DNA from: Verrucomicrobium sp. BvORR034
GTDB taxonomy: Bacteria > Verrucomicrobiota > Verrucomicrobiia > Verrucomicrobiales > Verrucomicrobiaceae
Direction: 5' to 3'
Assembly: GCF_000739635.1 (NCBI RefSeq)
Contig: NZ_BATQ01000041.1
Location: forward strand, 156,126-220,125
DNA: 64,000 nt
Below are positions 34,537 through 42,958 of the stretch, piece after piece; within the stretch, counting starts at the first letter, position 1, and each line of letters opens with the position of its first letter. Position numbers and translations under genes: made by a program. The notes under the pieces were generated by a model, which made no database searches, was not told the origin of the DNA, and saw nothing but the letters and a program-made list of their open reading frames with translations.

Positions 34537-35268
34537 ATGTCTGTCCATTTCCACCCGAAGCTTGCCGTGGTCACTGGATGTCTCCTGGCGACGTTGAGCG
34601 CGGGAGTCAACGCCTCCTATTTGATGCGTTTGGGGACCTCGGTCAGTCATCTGACAGGAGATGTGGCCAAGGTGGCATTGAGTGTTGTCTCTGGCAATGA
34701 CTCCGTCCCCCTTGTGGTTGTGCAACTGGGTGCTGCCACGCTTGGGTTCATCACTGGCGCGGCGACGGCTGGATTCCTGATCCACCATCCGAACATTGAG
34801 TTCTCACGTCCCTATGGACGTTCTGTTGTGGCATTGGGTCTTTTTCTAGCGCTGGCCTATCTCTCCCTCGACGCATGGCCAACCTTGTCCATGGGGCTGG
34901 CTGGGCTGGCTTGTGGTCTTCAGAATGCCCTGGCGACCCACTACCGTGGCATGATTCTGCGGACCACCCATGTAACGGGGTTGCTGACTGACTTTGGCAC
35001 GAATCTGGGGATGAAACTCAGAGGACATGACATTGCGGGATGGAAACTGTCCGTGCCGCTGCTCCTTGCCACGAGCTTCTTCATGGGTTCACTTCTGGGC
35101 TGCGTCGCCTTCCAAAGCTTGGGAGACAAGACCTTGCTGGTCTACGCTGGCATCTACTTGGGTCTGGGATTGCTTTGGGCCGTCTACCGGCTGAGATGGG
35201 TTCGGACAAATAGTGTTCATCACAGCTGTTCGAGCAATGCCCGCGTTGAAGAGGCGCAAGATGGATGA
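34537..35268 (+). CDS. YoaK/DUF1275 membrane protein
   Basis: 243 residues with about six hydrophobic segments. The family signature GLQNALATHYRG and TTHVTGLLTDFGTNLG is clear, as are the N-terminal AGVNASYLMRLG and VSHLTGDVAK. DUF1275 proteins are widespread integral membrane proteins without an established function. It begins at an ATG with no strong ribosome binding site and is followed by a PAS-domain fragment. Confidence 0.85.
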   Translation: MSVHFHPKLAVVTGCLLATLSAGVNASYLMRLGTSVSHLTGDVAKVALSVVSGNDSVPLVVVQLGAATLGFITGAATAGFLIHHPNIEFSRPYGRSVVALGLFLALAYLSLDAWPTLSMGLAGLACGLQNALATHYRGMILRTTHVTGLLTDFGTNLGMKLRGHDIAGWKLSVPLLLATSFFMGSLLGCVAFQSLGDKTLLVYAGIYLGLGLLWAVYRLRWVRTNSVHHSCSSNARVEEAQDG

Positions 35269-35332
35269 ATTGGGCAACCTCTGCAGAAAAAACACCTTTC
35301 ATCCGGCCCGGTGTACAGTTTGAACTTGGAAC

Positions 35333-35626
35333 ATGATGCCGGGAGAATATCCTCTAAGTTCGACACGCCAATCGCACATGCATCCCGAACCCTTTCCAGG
35401 CGACTTTGCTCCACCCGCCCGACTGATGCTGGCGGCCATTGTGGATTCTGCCGAAGATGCGATCACCAGCAAGAGCCTGCAGGGGGCGACTACAAGCTGG
35501 AACCGAAGTGCCAAGGAAATGTTTGGCTACACGACCGGGGAGATTATCGAACGGTCGGTTCTTCCTGGGGGCGAACGGTGCAGTCATTGCCCCAACCCAC
35601 TTTCCCGACAGACCAATCCACTATGA
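35333..35626 (+). pseudogene. Truncated PAS domain (sensor remnant)
   Basis: The frame encodes [19 protein letters not shown] then [20 protein letters not shown], the first half of a PAS domain from a histidine kinase or similar sensor. After ERSV the match stops and no kinase follows; the last bases overlap the ABC ATPase start. It is probably the relic of a sensor gene cut off by a rearrangement. Confidence 0.55.
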
Positions 35627-36372
35627 GTTCATCTGGTGATCATCCCGTCAGGCTGGAACGCCTGGTCAAAATCTATACCCAGGGCGTGCGACAGATCCAT
35701 GCGCTCCACCAGGTCGATCTCACGGTGAAGTCCGGTGAGTTCGTCGCCATCATGGGAGCTTCCGGCTCGGGCAAGAGCACGCTCCTGCATGCCATTGCAG
35801 GATTGACGGATGTGAATGAGGGCAAAGTGATCGTGGCGGGCCAGGACCTTGCCGCCTTCTCAGACGCGGCACTGACCCGCTTTCGCCGGAGGCAGGTGGG
35901 CATGGTGTTTCAAGCCTTCAACCTGATCCCCAGCCTCACGGCGGAGGAGAACATCCAGCTCCCTGCCATGGAGCTGCCGGATGTGAAACAGCGGGCGGAG
36001 GCGATCCTGACGCGCATGGGTCTGCTGGACCGCCGGCACCACCGGCCCGATGCCCTTTCCGGAGGGGAGCAGCAACGCGTGGCCATTGGCCGGGCACTCA
36101 TGATGGAGCCCGCCATTCTGCTGGCGGATGAGCCCACGGGAAGTCTCGACTCCCGCACCGGACAGGAGCTTTGCCAGGTGCTGCGGGACCTCGTGACACG
36201 AGAGGGGCGCACCACGGTGATGGTGACCCACGAGCCCCGTGTGGCGATGTGGGCGGACCGGGTGGTGGTATTCAAGGACGGTCGGTGCCTTTCCGAGTTT
36301 CCTGTAACCCCCGGTGCCGGAGCGGAAGCGGTCGCCCTGGCTTATGAACACGCGCTTCAATCAGCCGCATGA
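35623..36372 (+). CDS. MacB/LolD-type ABC transporter ATP-binding protein
   Basis: 249 residues from the ATG at 35623. It has the features of the MacB/LolD/FtsE group: [17 protein letters not shown]alker [41 protein letters not shown] signature, [12 protein letters not shown]alker B and VTHEP. A longer upstream frame exists but has no family match and runs over the PAS remnant. The stop overlaps the permease start by 4 bases, so the two form one transporter. Such systems act as mechanotransmitters or exporters of peptides, lipoproteins or drugs; the substrate is unknown. Confidence 0.88.
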   Translation: MSSSGDHPVRLERLVKIYTQGVRQIHALHQVDLTVKSGEFVAIMGASGSGKSTLLHAIAGLTDVNEGKVIVAGQDLAAFSDAALTRFRRRQVGMVFQAFNLIPSLTAEENIQLPAMELPDVKQRAEAILTRMGLLDRRHHRPDALSGGEQQRVAIGRALMMEPAILLADEPTGSLDSRTGQELCQVLRDLVTREGRTTVMVTHEPRVAMWADRVVVFKDGRCLSEFPVTPGAGAEAVALAYEHALQSAA

Positions 36373-39152
36373 AAACCCTTCTGAGACTGTCCTGGGCTCA
36401 TGTGCGGGAGCATCCCCTGCGCCTCACCCTCACCTCTCTGGCCACTGCGGCGGCCGCGGCCATGGTGATCTGGGTGGTGAGCGGTTATGATGCGCTGCTC
36501 AAGACGTTCGACGAGTACGCGAACCTCGCGCTCGGCCGGTATGAACTCTCCGTGGCGCCCATCAGCCACTTCAGCCAGATGGCACCCGGCGTCATTCCGG
36601 CTCCTGCGCAGAAGGACGTGCCGGCGGAGTCCGTGGCGCTGTTGCGCGCCGATCCCTCCGTAAGAGTGGCGGATCCCATGTGGGCTGCGCAGATCGCCGT
36701 GGACCGGGCTGAACCTGCAGCCACCCCAGGTAGGCGGGGTGAGTTGCCGGGCACGGTGGTGGGAACGGATGCGGAAGCTCCGCCCTTTGAGCTGGCGGAC
36801 GGCCGTTGGATCCGAAGGGCCGACGGACCGGAGGCCGAGGGCGTACTGAGCCTCGCGGCAGCGGAGGCTGCGGGAGTGAGGGTGGGGGATGAGCTGGTCG
36901 TCGGTTTAGGGAAACGACAGCAGCGTCTCCGTGTGGTGGGGCTGGTCCGCAGCCCGGACGTGTCCGGCTGGAGTGCCTCCGTGGCGAAGACGCAGACGAT
37001 GACCCCCGCTGTGGGTGGTTTGTTTGTCTCCACGAACCTTCTGGAACGGGCCACAGGGGAGTCCCGCCGCATCAGTTTCATCGGGGTGGGTGTAAAAGAA
37101 GGAGCAGACCTCACCCGGTTCCGCTTCCAGTGGTCTCCCCGGCTGAGTGCTCTGGCCACCCCGTGCCAGTTCCAGGAGGCCCATGATATCGAGGAGGCGC
37201 TGGATGAAAGCGCCTCTGCGGAGAATCTCGAATTCCAGGGTCACATGGCAGCAGCCGTCTCCATGCTGGCTGCGTTCTTCATCATCCTGAGCACGCTGAA
37301 CATGGGTGTGACAGAACGCATCCGGCAGCTCGCCATCCTGCGGGCGGTGGCGCTCACCCGGACGCAGACGGCCCTGCTGGTGGTGATGGAGGCGTTGCTG
37401 CTCGGGGCCGTCGGTTACGTGGTGGGCTGCACCAGCGGCTGGCTCCTCATGAAGCTGGCCGTGGCCAGGGCTCCTGAGCTGCTGGAAGACGGGGCGGTGG
37501 TGGGCTCGTTCAGTTTGACGCTCGCCGCAGTCTGCGCCTTTGGCGGGGCATTGCTGGCCTCCGTCTGGCCGGCATGGCGGGCCATGCGGGTGCGCCCGCT
37601 GGATGTGATGGGCAAGCTCGCTGAGTCCGCCTCTGGAGGCATTCGGCCCGGCTGGCTGGCGCTGGGACTGGTCCTGCTGGCGGTGTATCCCCTGGTGGCC
37701 CGCGTGCTGCCGCATGGGGATGAGGAGCCCTTTGTCGCCTACTTGCTGGTGGGTCTCTTCTGTCTGGCAGCGGGTGTCGTGCTGTGCAGCCCGGCGCTCG
37801 TGCATCTTGTGGATCGCGGCCTGAGCCCGCTGCTCGCCCGCGTTCTGCGCATCCCGCCGCGACTGCTGTTGAGTCAGATTTCATCGAACTTGTCCCGCAC
37901 CCTCGCCACCTCGGTGGCCCTCAGCGTCGGGCTCGGCCTGCTCATCGGCATTCACGTCTGGGGGCATACCATGCTGGGTGGCTTCCTTCCCGGTCGCTGG
38001 GCACCGGACGCGATGATCGCCTTCCGCCCGGGCGGCATCGATCCCGTCGCGGCCGCCCAGATGAGTTTGTTAAAAGGCATCACGGAAGCCCTGCCGGTGG
38101 TCGTGGAACAACCCCGGCTCAAGGAGGATCTCACCCACAGTGCGGTGCGCGCCACTGTGGTGCGGCAGGACAGCGTCGTCATCGTGGGGGTGGATGCTCA
38201 GCGTGCCTTTGGAGGGAGCTCACCGCTGTTCAAGTTTCAGTGGGTTCAAGGTAATGCGGAGCAGGCCGTGGCGCTGCTCCGGCAGGGGCGCGGCTGCATC
38301 GTGCCCGATCATTTTCTGAGGGAGTCCGGACTGAAGCTGGGCGATTCCTTTGAGCTGGTACCGCCGGAACGTCCTGGGCAGCCGGTTTCCTACGTCATCG
38401 CCGCCACCGTGAAGATGCCTGGCTGGCACTGGCAGACGAAGCCCACTGGCATGCGCACCCGCACCCACCGGGCGGCGGCCCTGGTCTTCGCCGACTACGC
38501 CACGGTGGCGCAGGACTTCCAGTTTCAGGCCGCCCCGTACCTATGGCTCAACTGGGACCTTGACCAGACTCACAGAGAGGCGGTGGAGGAGTCCGCCAGA
38601 AGGTTGTTGGAAACATCTTCAGGAAAACCCGCTGTGGTGGGTGATCCACCCGCCGGAAGTGAGCAGCCCTACGTGAAGCTGCACAGCATCGAGGACATTC
38701 GTGACATCGTGAATGCCCACTCCCGGCAGTGGCTCTGGGTCCTGAGCCGGCTGCCCGTGGTGGTGCTTCTCATCACCTCGGTGGGGGTGTTCAATACCCT
38801 GCTCGCCTCGGTGCATGCGCGGCGGTGGGACTTTGGCATTCTCCGCTCCGTCGGCTACACCCGCAGCATGTTGGTGCGTCTGGTGGTGGCAGAGGGCGTT
38901 TTGATCGGCATCGTCGCAGGCGGCCTCAGTCTGGTTTTTGGCACCTTGTCCGGATGGTGCGGCGCCGGCATGTCACGCTACATCAGTTTCTTTGGAGGGA
39001 TGAACACCGATCTTGTCGTGCCCTGGCCGGAGGTGCTGAGCAGCCTTGCCGCAGTCCTCCTGCTGTCCAGCCTCGCCGCCCTGTGGCCTGCAATTTCCAT
39101 CGGACGCACCATGCCGCTGGATCTTCTCCAACAGGGCCGAGGAGGCTTCTAA
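36369..39152 (+). CDS. Large FtsX-family permease with two FtsX modules
   Basis: 927 residues. A first membrane segment near residues 20-36 is followed by a periplasmic MacB_PCD-like domain. A first FtsX module begins near residue 290 (MAAAVSMLAAFFIILSTLNMGVTERIRQLAILRAVALTR). A middle transmembrane pair, a second periplasmic domain, and a second FtsX module (VVVLLITSVGVFNTLLASVHARR, then LRSVGYTRSMLVRLV) complete the chain. One long chain with two modules can work alone with an ATPase dimer. Co-translated with the ATPase upstream. Confidence 0.88.
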   Translation: MKTLLRLSWAHVREHPLRLTLTSLATAAAAAMVIWVVSGYDALLKTFDEYANLALGRYELSVAPISHFSQMAPGVIPAPAQKDVPAESVALLRADPSVRVADPMWAAQIAVDRAEPAATPGRRGELPGTVVGTDAEAPPFELADGRWIRRADGPEAEGVLSLAAAEAAGVRVGDELVVGLGKRQQRLRVVGLVRSPDVSGWSASVAKTQTMTPAVGGLFVSTNLLERATGESRRISFIGVGVKEGADLTRFRFQWSPRLSALATPCQFQEAHDIEEALDESASAENLEFQGHMAAAVSMLAAFFIILSTLNMGVTERIRQLAILRAVALTRTQTALLVVMEALLLGAVGYVVGCTSGWLLMKLAVARAPELLEDGAVVGSFSLTLAAVCAFGGALLASVWPAWRAMRVRPLDVMGKLAESASGGIRPGWLALGLVLLAVYPLVARVLPHGDEEPFVAYLLVGLFCLAAGVVLCSPALVHLVDRGLSPLLARVLRIPPRLLLSQISSNLSRTLATSVALSVGLGLLIGIHVWGHTMLGGFLPGRWAPDAMIAFRPGGIDPVAAAQMSLLKGITEALPVVVEQPRLKEDLTHSAVRATVVRQDSVVIVGVDAQRAFGGSSPLFKFQWVQGNAEQAVALLRQGRGCIVPDHFLRESGLKLGDSFELVPPERPGQPVSYVIAATVKMPGWHWQTKPTGMRTRTHRAAALVFADYATVAQDFQFQAAPYLWLNWDLDQTHREAVEESARRLLETSSGKPAVVGDPPAGSEQPYVKLHSIEDIRDIVNAHSRQWLWVLSRLPVVVLLITSVGVFNTLLASVHARRWDFGILRSVGYTRSMLVRLVVAEGVLIGIVAGGLSLVFGTLSGWCGAGMSRYISFFGGMNTDLVVPWPEVLSSLAAVLLLSSLAALWPAISIGRTMPLDLLQQGRGGF

Positions 39153-39344
39153 GACTCAAAATTCAAATTCCAAATCAGGACCACGGTCGCTCCCACACCT
39201 TGAATCCTGGTGTCGAGCTGCCATCCCTGATGGCCGGTTGCCAGCATCGCAACATTGGCCATCGATCTCATCGTGGGCGCGTTGCTGTTCCAACTTCCTC
39301 TCCTTTCCGAACGGCCTACAACAAATCCAGCACATTTTCTCATG

Positions 39345-39373
39345 TTGACATAGCTAATGAATCTCAATATCAG
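39345..39373 (+). promoter_or_regulatory. Possible sigma-70-type promoter for the flavin monooxygenase gene
   Basis: TTGACA, a 17-base spacer, then TATCAG, within the 315-bp AT-richer gap 39153-39467. A strong ribosome binding site (GAAGGAG) precedes the ATG at 39468. Unlike most of the window, this gene has both signals clearly. Confidence 0.5.
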
Positions 39374-39467
39374 ATGAGCGATTCGAAAACTGCCACATGC
39401 AATCGAAGCGATCGATCTGTGGTGGCACCGCAAGAACCACCAAACATAAGAGAAGGAGATTTCGGAA

Positions 39468-41174
39468 ATGAGAGTTTGTGTTGTTGGAGCAGGACCGTGT
39501 GGACTGACTACGGTCAAACAGTTGCGCGATGAGGGACACGAGGTTGTCTGCTACGACAAGAACTCCGGCGTCGGCGGGATCTGGCTGCGTGACGGCGACG
39601 ACGGCACGAAGACGAAAGCGTTCGACCACCTGAAGCTGACCATCTCCATGCGGTTGATGGCCTTCTCAGACTTTCCCTTCAAGGGCGGCCGCAAATTCTA
39701 TTCCCGGCAGGAGTACTTCGATTACCTGACCGAATACGCCAACCGCTTCGGTCTCCTGGGCAGCATTCGATCCCACACGGAGGTCACCGATGTGAAGAAG
39801 ACCGCGCAAGGTTATGTCGTCACGTCTCGCTTCGGCGGAGTCGAGTCCAGTGAGAACTTCGACGCGGTGGCGATGTGCTCAGGCCCATTCAAGACGCCCC
39901 AACGTCAGTTCCCCGAACTGGCTGGCTTCACTGGCGAGATCGTACATTCCGCGGGGTATCGCAACGCCGAGCGCTTCCGCGGCAAGCGCGTGCTGATCGT
40001 CGGCCTGGCCGAGTCCGGGGCTGACATCGTGCGGGAGATTGGCGAGACCGCCTCCAAGACCACCCTGGCGATTCGCTCCTACACTTTCCTGCTGGCGCGG
40101 ATTGTGGATGACCACCGCAGCACCGACAGCCGCACCGTGCGAGCGCACCACCACGAGATGTACGATCGCGCCACCACACGCCCCGTGCCTTACAAAACGT
40201 TCTGGGGCAGCAGTCGGCTGGCCAAGACGGCATTCGGTGCCATGTCAGTCGGCCTGGGGCTGATCTCGTCGATTGGAGGTATTGTGCAGGCTCTGCGTGA
40301 ACGGATCAAGCCGCGTACCTACGCGGAGTACAACCTGCTCGGCGAACCCATGGTGCCCTACAAGATGGACGTGGGCTGCGAGGAGGAGAAGGAAAACTGG
40401 GACCTGATCAAAAAGTGGAACGAGAAGTCCCACCCGGAAGGCAGCTGGAGCCCTCGCGGCATCTTTTGCAAGAACGTCAGCTTCATCCCGAGCATTGTGA
40501 ATGGCAAAGTGGTGGTGAACGACACCGGACTGGCACGTGCCGAGGGCAACACCGTCCACTTCAAAGATGGTGCGTCAGCCGAGTACGACGCGGTGGTGCT
40601 GTGCACCGGCTACGAGCGCGATTTGACGCTGGGGGATCTGAGCATCGAAGACGGCAACGTCCGCAACCTCTACCGGCACTTCCTGCATCCCGGTCACGAT
40701 GGCAGGGTCGCCTTCATCGGCTTCCTGCGTCCCTTCTCCGGCGGCATCCCGATCTGCGCGGAGATGCAGGCCCGCTACTTCGCACGGGTGCTCAGCGGCA
40801 AGCTGCAGCCGCCTCCCAACCTCGCCGAGGTCATCGCCGAGGAGAAGAGCTGGGAGGAGTACTGGACCGAGCTGAGCCCCCGGCACACCGAATCCCACCC
40901 CTCGCAGGTTCTATACCTTGACGCGCTCGCTCGGGAGATCGGCTGCCTCCTGCCGCTTCGCAAATTGTTCCTGAACCCGAAGCTCTTTATCCAGGTCTGG
41001 TTTGGAAGCTTCAACCCCTCCGCCTACCGCATCGTGGGGCCGCACAGCTTCCCCAAGGCGGCCCTGGCTGACCTGTACTCTGAGCCCGTCGAGGACCGTG
41101 GCAACATGTGCTACCACATGTCGGTGCTGCGGATGATGCCCACGTCGGTGCATCCGAAACATATGATGCCCTAG
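39468..41174 (+). CDS. Flavin-containing monooxygenase (FMO-like)
   Basis: 568 residues with two dinucleotide-binding sites: GAGPCGL at residue 8 for FAD and GLAESGADIV in the middle for NADPH. The FMO fingerprint FxGxxxHxxxY is present as FTGEIVHSAGY. FMO enzymes use NADPH and O2 to oxygenate nitrogen or sulfur atoms, or ketones in the Baeyer-Villiger branch; the substrate here is unknown. Well-defined promoter and ribosome binding site lie upstream. A DUF2218 gene follows 21 bases later, apparently in the same transcript. Confidence 0.88.
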   Translation: MRVCVVGAGPCGLTTVKQLRDEGHEVVCYDKNSGVGGIWLRDGDDGTKTKAFDHLKLTISMRLMAFSDFPFKGGRKFYSRQEYFDYLTEYANRFGLLGSIRSHTEVTDVKKTAQGYVVTSRFGGVESSENFDAVAMCSGPFKTPQRQFPELAGFTGEIVHSAGYRNAERFRGKRVLIVGLAESGADIVREIGETASKTTLAIRSYTFLLARIVDDHRSTDSRTVRAHHHEMYDRATTRPVPYKTFWGSSRLAKTAFGAMSVGLGLISSIGGIVQALRERIKPRTYAEYNLLGEPMVPYKMDVGCEEEKENWDLIKKWNEKSHPEGSWSPRGIFCKNVSFIPSIVNGKVVVNDTGLARAEGNTVHFKDGASAEYDAVVLCTGYERDLTLGDLSIEDGNVRNLYRHFLHPGHDGRVAFIGFLRPFSGGIPICAEMQARYFARVLSGKLQPPPNLAEVIAEEKSWEEYWTELSPRHTESHPSQVLYLDALAREIGCLLPLRKLFLNPKLFIQVWFGSFNPSAYRIVGPHSFPKAALADLYSEPVEDRGNMCYHMSVLRMMPTSVHPKHMMP

Positions 41175-41195
41175 TAAAGCCACAGGAAACAACCC

Positions 41196-41519
41196 ATGAC
41201 CACTCTCACGCGCAGCGGTACGGCCGAGGTCCAGAACGGCCAGCGCTATATCAACATTCTTTGCAAGCATTGGGCGCGCAAGTTCGACGTCCAGCTTGAT
41301 GACGAAGGGGCCAAAGTCGTTTTCCCGAAAGAAGACGACGACCCCGACTATCCCGAGGATGCGACGGCCATCTTCCGCTCGACGGAATCCCGGCTCGACG
41401 TCCATCTCACCGCGTCCACGCTGACACAACTCGACGCCTACTGGGGCGCGATCGATGACCATCTCGACCGCTTCGCGGCTCGCGAAGGTGGCCTGCGCCT
41501 GATTTGGGAAACAACTTGA
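41196..41519 (+). CDS. DUF2218 family protein
   Basis: 107 residues, matching DUF2218 in size and pattern: an N-terminal TAEVQNGQRYINILCKHWARKF, a DDEGAKVVFP strand, and a C-terminal helix LDAYWGAIDDHLDRFAAREG. Members are small proteins often next to siderophore or iron-uptake genes; no reaction is established. It is probably co-transcribed with the flavin monooxygenase, and a CAGGAAAC ribosome binding site lies upstream. Confidence 0.8.
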   Translation: MTTLTRSGTAEVQNGQRYINILCKHWARKFDVQLDDEGAKVVFPKEDDDPDYPEDATAIFRSTESRLDVHLTASTLTQLDAYWGAIDDHLDRFAAREGGLRLIWETT

Positions 41520-41538
41520 AGCGTGCACCGGGCAGGGA

Positions 41539-41809
41539 CGCTGCGAGGCGCGGGGGTGGCGTGCTACTCCTAAGAACCTGTTTGGATAAAAACGCTGGGT
41601 GTGTTGCGAGGCATTTTGAGTCTGGACAAGGCGCGAAGAGGGCGTGAATCGAGATTCACAACCGATGAGCAACGCCGTCCAGGCTCAAAAGGACCGCAAC
41701 CCGGAGGGGCAGTTCTCAGGCTCGGCGAAGCCGCTTTTATCTCATTCCCTTAATTGAACCTGCCACACCCGGATGTTTTTATCCAAACAGGTTCTAAGGC
41801 CTCGCAGCG
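41539..41809. other. Hairpin (CGCTGCGAGGC / GCCTCGCAGCG) split by a mobile element
   Basis: Perfect 11-bp arms at 41539-41549 and 41799-41809. Removing the element at 41575-41793 and one CTAAG copy brings the arms to within about 30 bases, giving a stem-loop between the convergent DUF2218 and esterase genes. That is a place where a terminator would be expected, though no T run is seen. Confidence 0.5.
41575..41793. mobile_element. MITE-like element with 19-bp terminal inverted repeats
   Basis: 219 bases bounded by perfect inverted repeats AACCTGTTTGGATAAAAAC and its complement, with CTAAG directly repeated at 41570-41574 and 41794-41798 as the likely target duplication. Inside, 41614-41627 pairs with 41677-41690 (one mismatch), and GTGAATC/GATTCAC (41644-41659) forms an inner hairpin. 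There is no coding capacity, so it depends on a transposase elsewhere. Confidence 0.8.
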
Positions 41810-41976
41810 CCTCACGCTCCTGCATCCAGCCGTATACCACCTGCTGGCCAGGACGGCGGCACGGCGATTTTCGATACGGACGGAAACCAGAGGAGTTTCT
41901 GAATGCGAGGACGGCTGCCCCTGATGAACACAGAGCCGGTTCGCTGAGGCTCAATACAACTCAGCAGACGGCGCAC

Positions 41977-42894
41977 TCATTTGACGAGCTCACCCTCGAG
42001 GAACTTCTGGACCGCGGGGAAAAGTTTCGTTTCGTCGTGGTCCGCACTGGGGACGATGTCCATGGTGACCGGGATGCCGTGCTGCTCATAGTTCTTCTTG
42101 AGGGTGGCGAGGCGCTCGATGCGGTTCTTTCCTGTAATTTTGTAATCGGCTCCTTTCACCCCCTCGCCCATCCAGTATTCGGAATCGCGGGTGATGGGTT
42201 CGTTCCATTCATCAGTGTCTTCGGCACCCACGACCATGTGGACGCTCACGCGGCGCATGGCGGCGAGGTTCAGTTTCACGTTAAAGCGCTTGTAGAGGTC
42301 CCGGGTGCCGACCCACCAGTCGGCGGTGTTATCTATGAGGGTGACCAGGCCAGGAGCAGCGATGGAAACGGCACGGAGGCGGTGGGGATGGAGATAGAAG
42401 AAGCGATGCGTGAAGTGGCCTCCGCCCGAGAAGCCATGCATGAAAAAGGTGTTCCCCGTGAGACGGTATTTCGAGGCAGCCTCATCGACCATACTCAGGA
42501 GGACAAGATCGTAACGGGTGCCCTTGTAGTCGATGAGCTTGTAGTTCTCCAGATCCTGGCGACCGTGGGTGTTGAGGGGGAAGAGCGGGGCGAGAAGGAT
42601 GACACGGTGCTTGTCGGAGAAGTCCCGCATGTGCTCGACGTAAACATCGGGACGGCGTTCGGTGCCGTGGACAAGGACAAGAAGCTCGCAAGTTTCTGTG
42701 CCGTTCTCCTGGTAGCCCTTGGGAATGTAGAGCGTGTAGGAGAAGCGGGGATCCAGCTGGCTGGCGATGTAGGGCGTCATACCCCTGTCATGCCAGCCAA
42801 ACTCCTTCACCTGCGCAAAGGCGGGCGTAAAGCTGCCAGCGAACACAGCAGCGACTAACAAGAAGGTAGATCCTACCAAAGCATTCATGGGCAT
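41977..42894 (-). CDS. Secreted alpha/beta hydrolase (esterase-like)
   Basis: 305 residues from the ATG at 42894 (others at 42888 and 42933). Signal peptide: ALVGSTFLLVAAVFAGSFTPAFA. The nucleophile elbow is GFSGGG, an oxyanion-side motif LLVLVHGT is present, and ADHDETK near the end supplies the probable catalytic His. It is the last gene of the siderophore operon, 25 bases after asbA. A role in processing or releasing the siderophore is possible, but petrobactin-type molecules are amides, so its substrate is unclear. Confidence 0.75.
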   Translation of the reverse strand: MPMNALVGSTFLLVAAVFAGSFTPAFAQVKEFGWHDRGMTPYIASQLDPRFSYTLYIPKGYQENGTETCELLVLVHGTERRPDVYVEHMRDFSDKHRVILLAPLFPLNTHGRQDLENYKLIDYKGTRYDLVLLSMVDEAASKYRLTGNTFFMHGFSGGGHFTHRFFYLHPHRLRAVSIAAPGLVTLIDNTADWWVGTRDLYKRFNVKLNLAAMRRVSVHMVVGAEDTDEWNEPITRDSEYWMGEGVKGADYKITGKNRIERLATLKKNYEQHGIPVTMDIVPSADHDETKLFPAVQKFLEGELVK

Positions 42895-42958
42895 GTAAAC
42901 GAACGGTGGGAAGACTTGAAGGAGAGACTCCACAAACTCAAGACATCAGGAAACCGGG

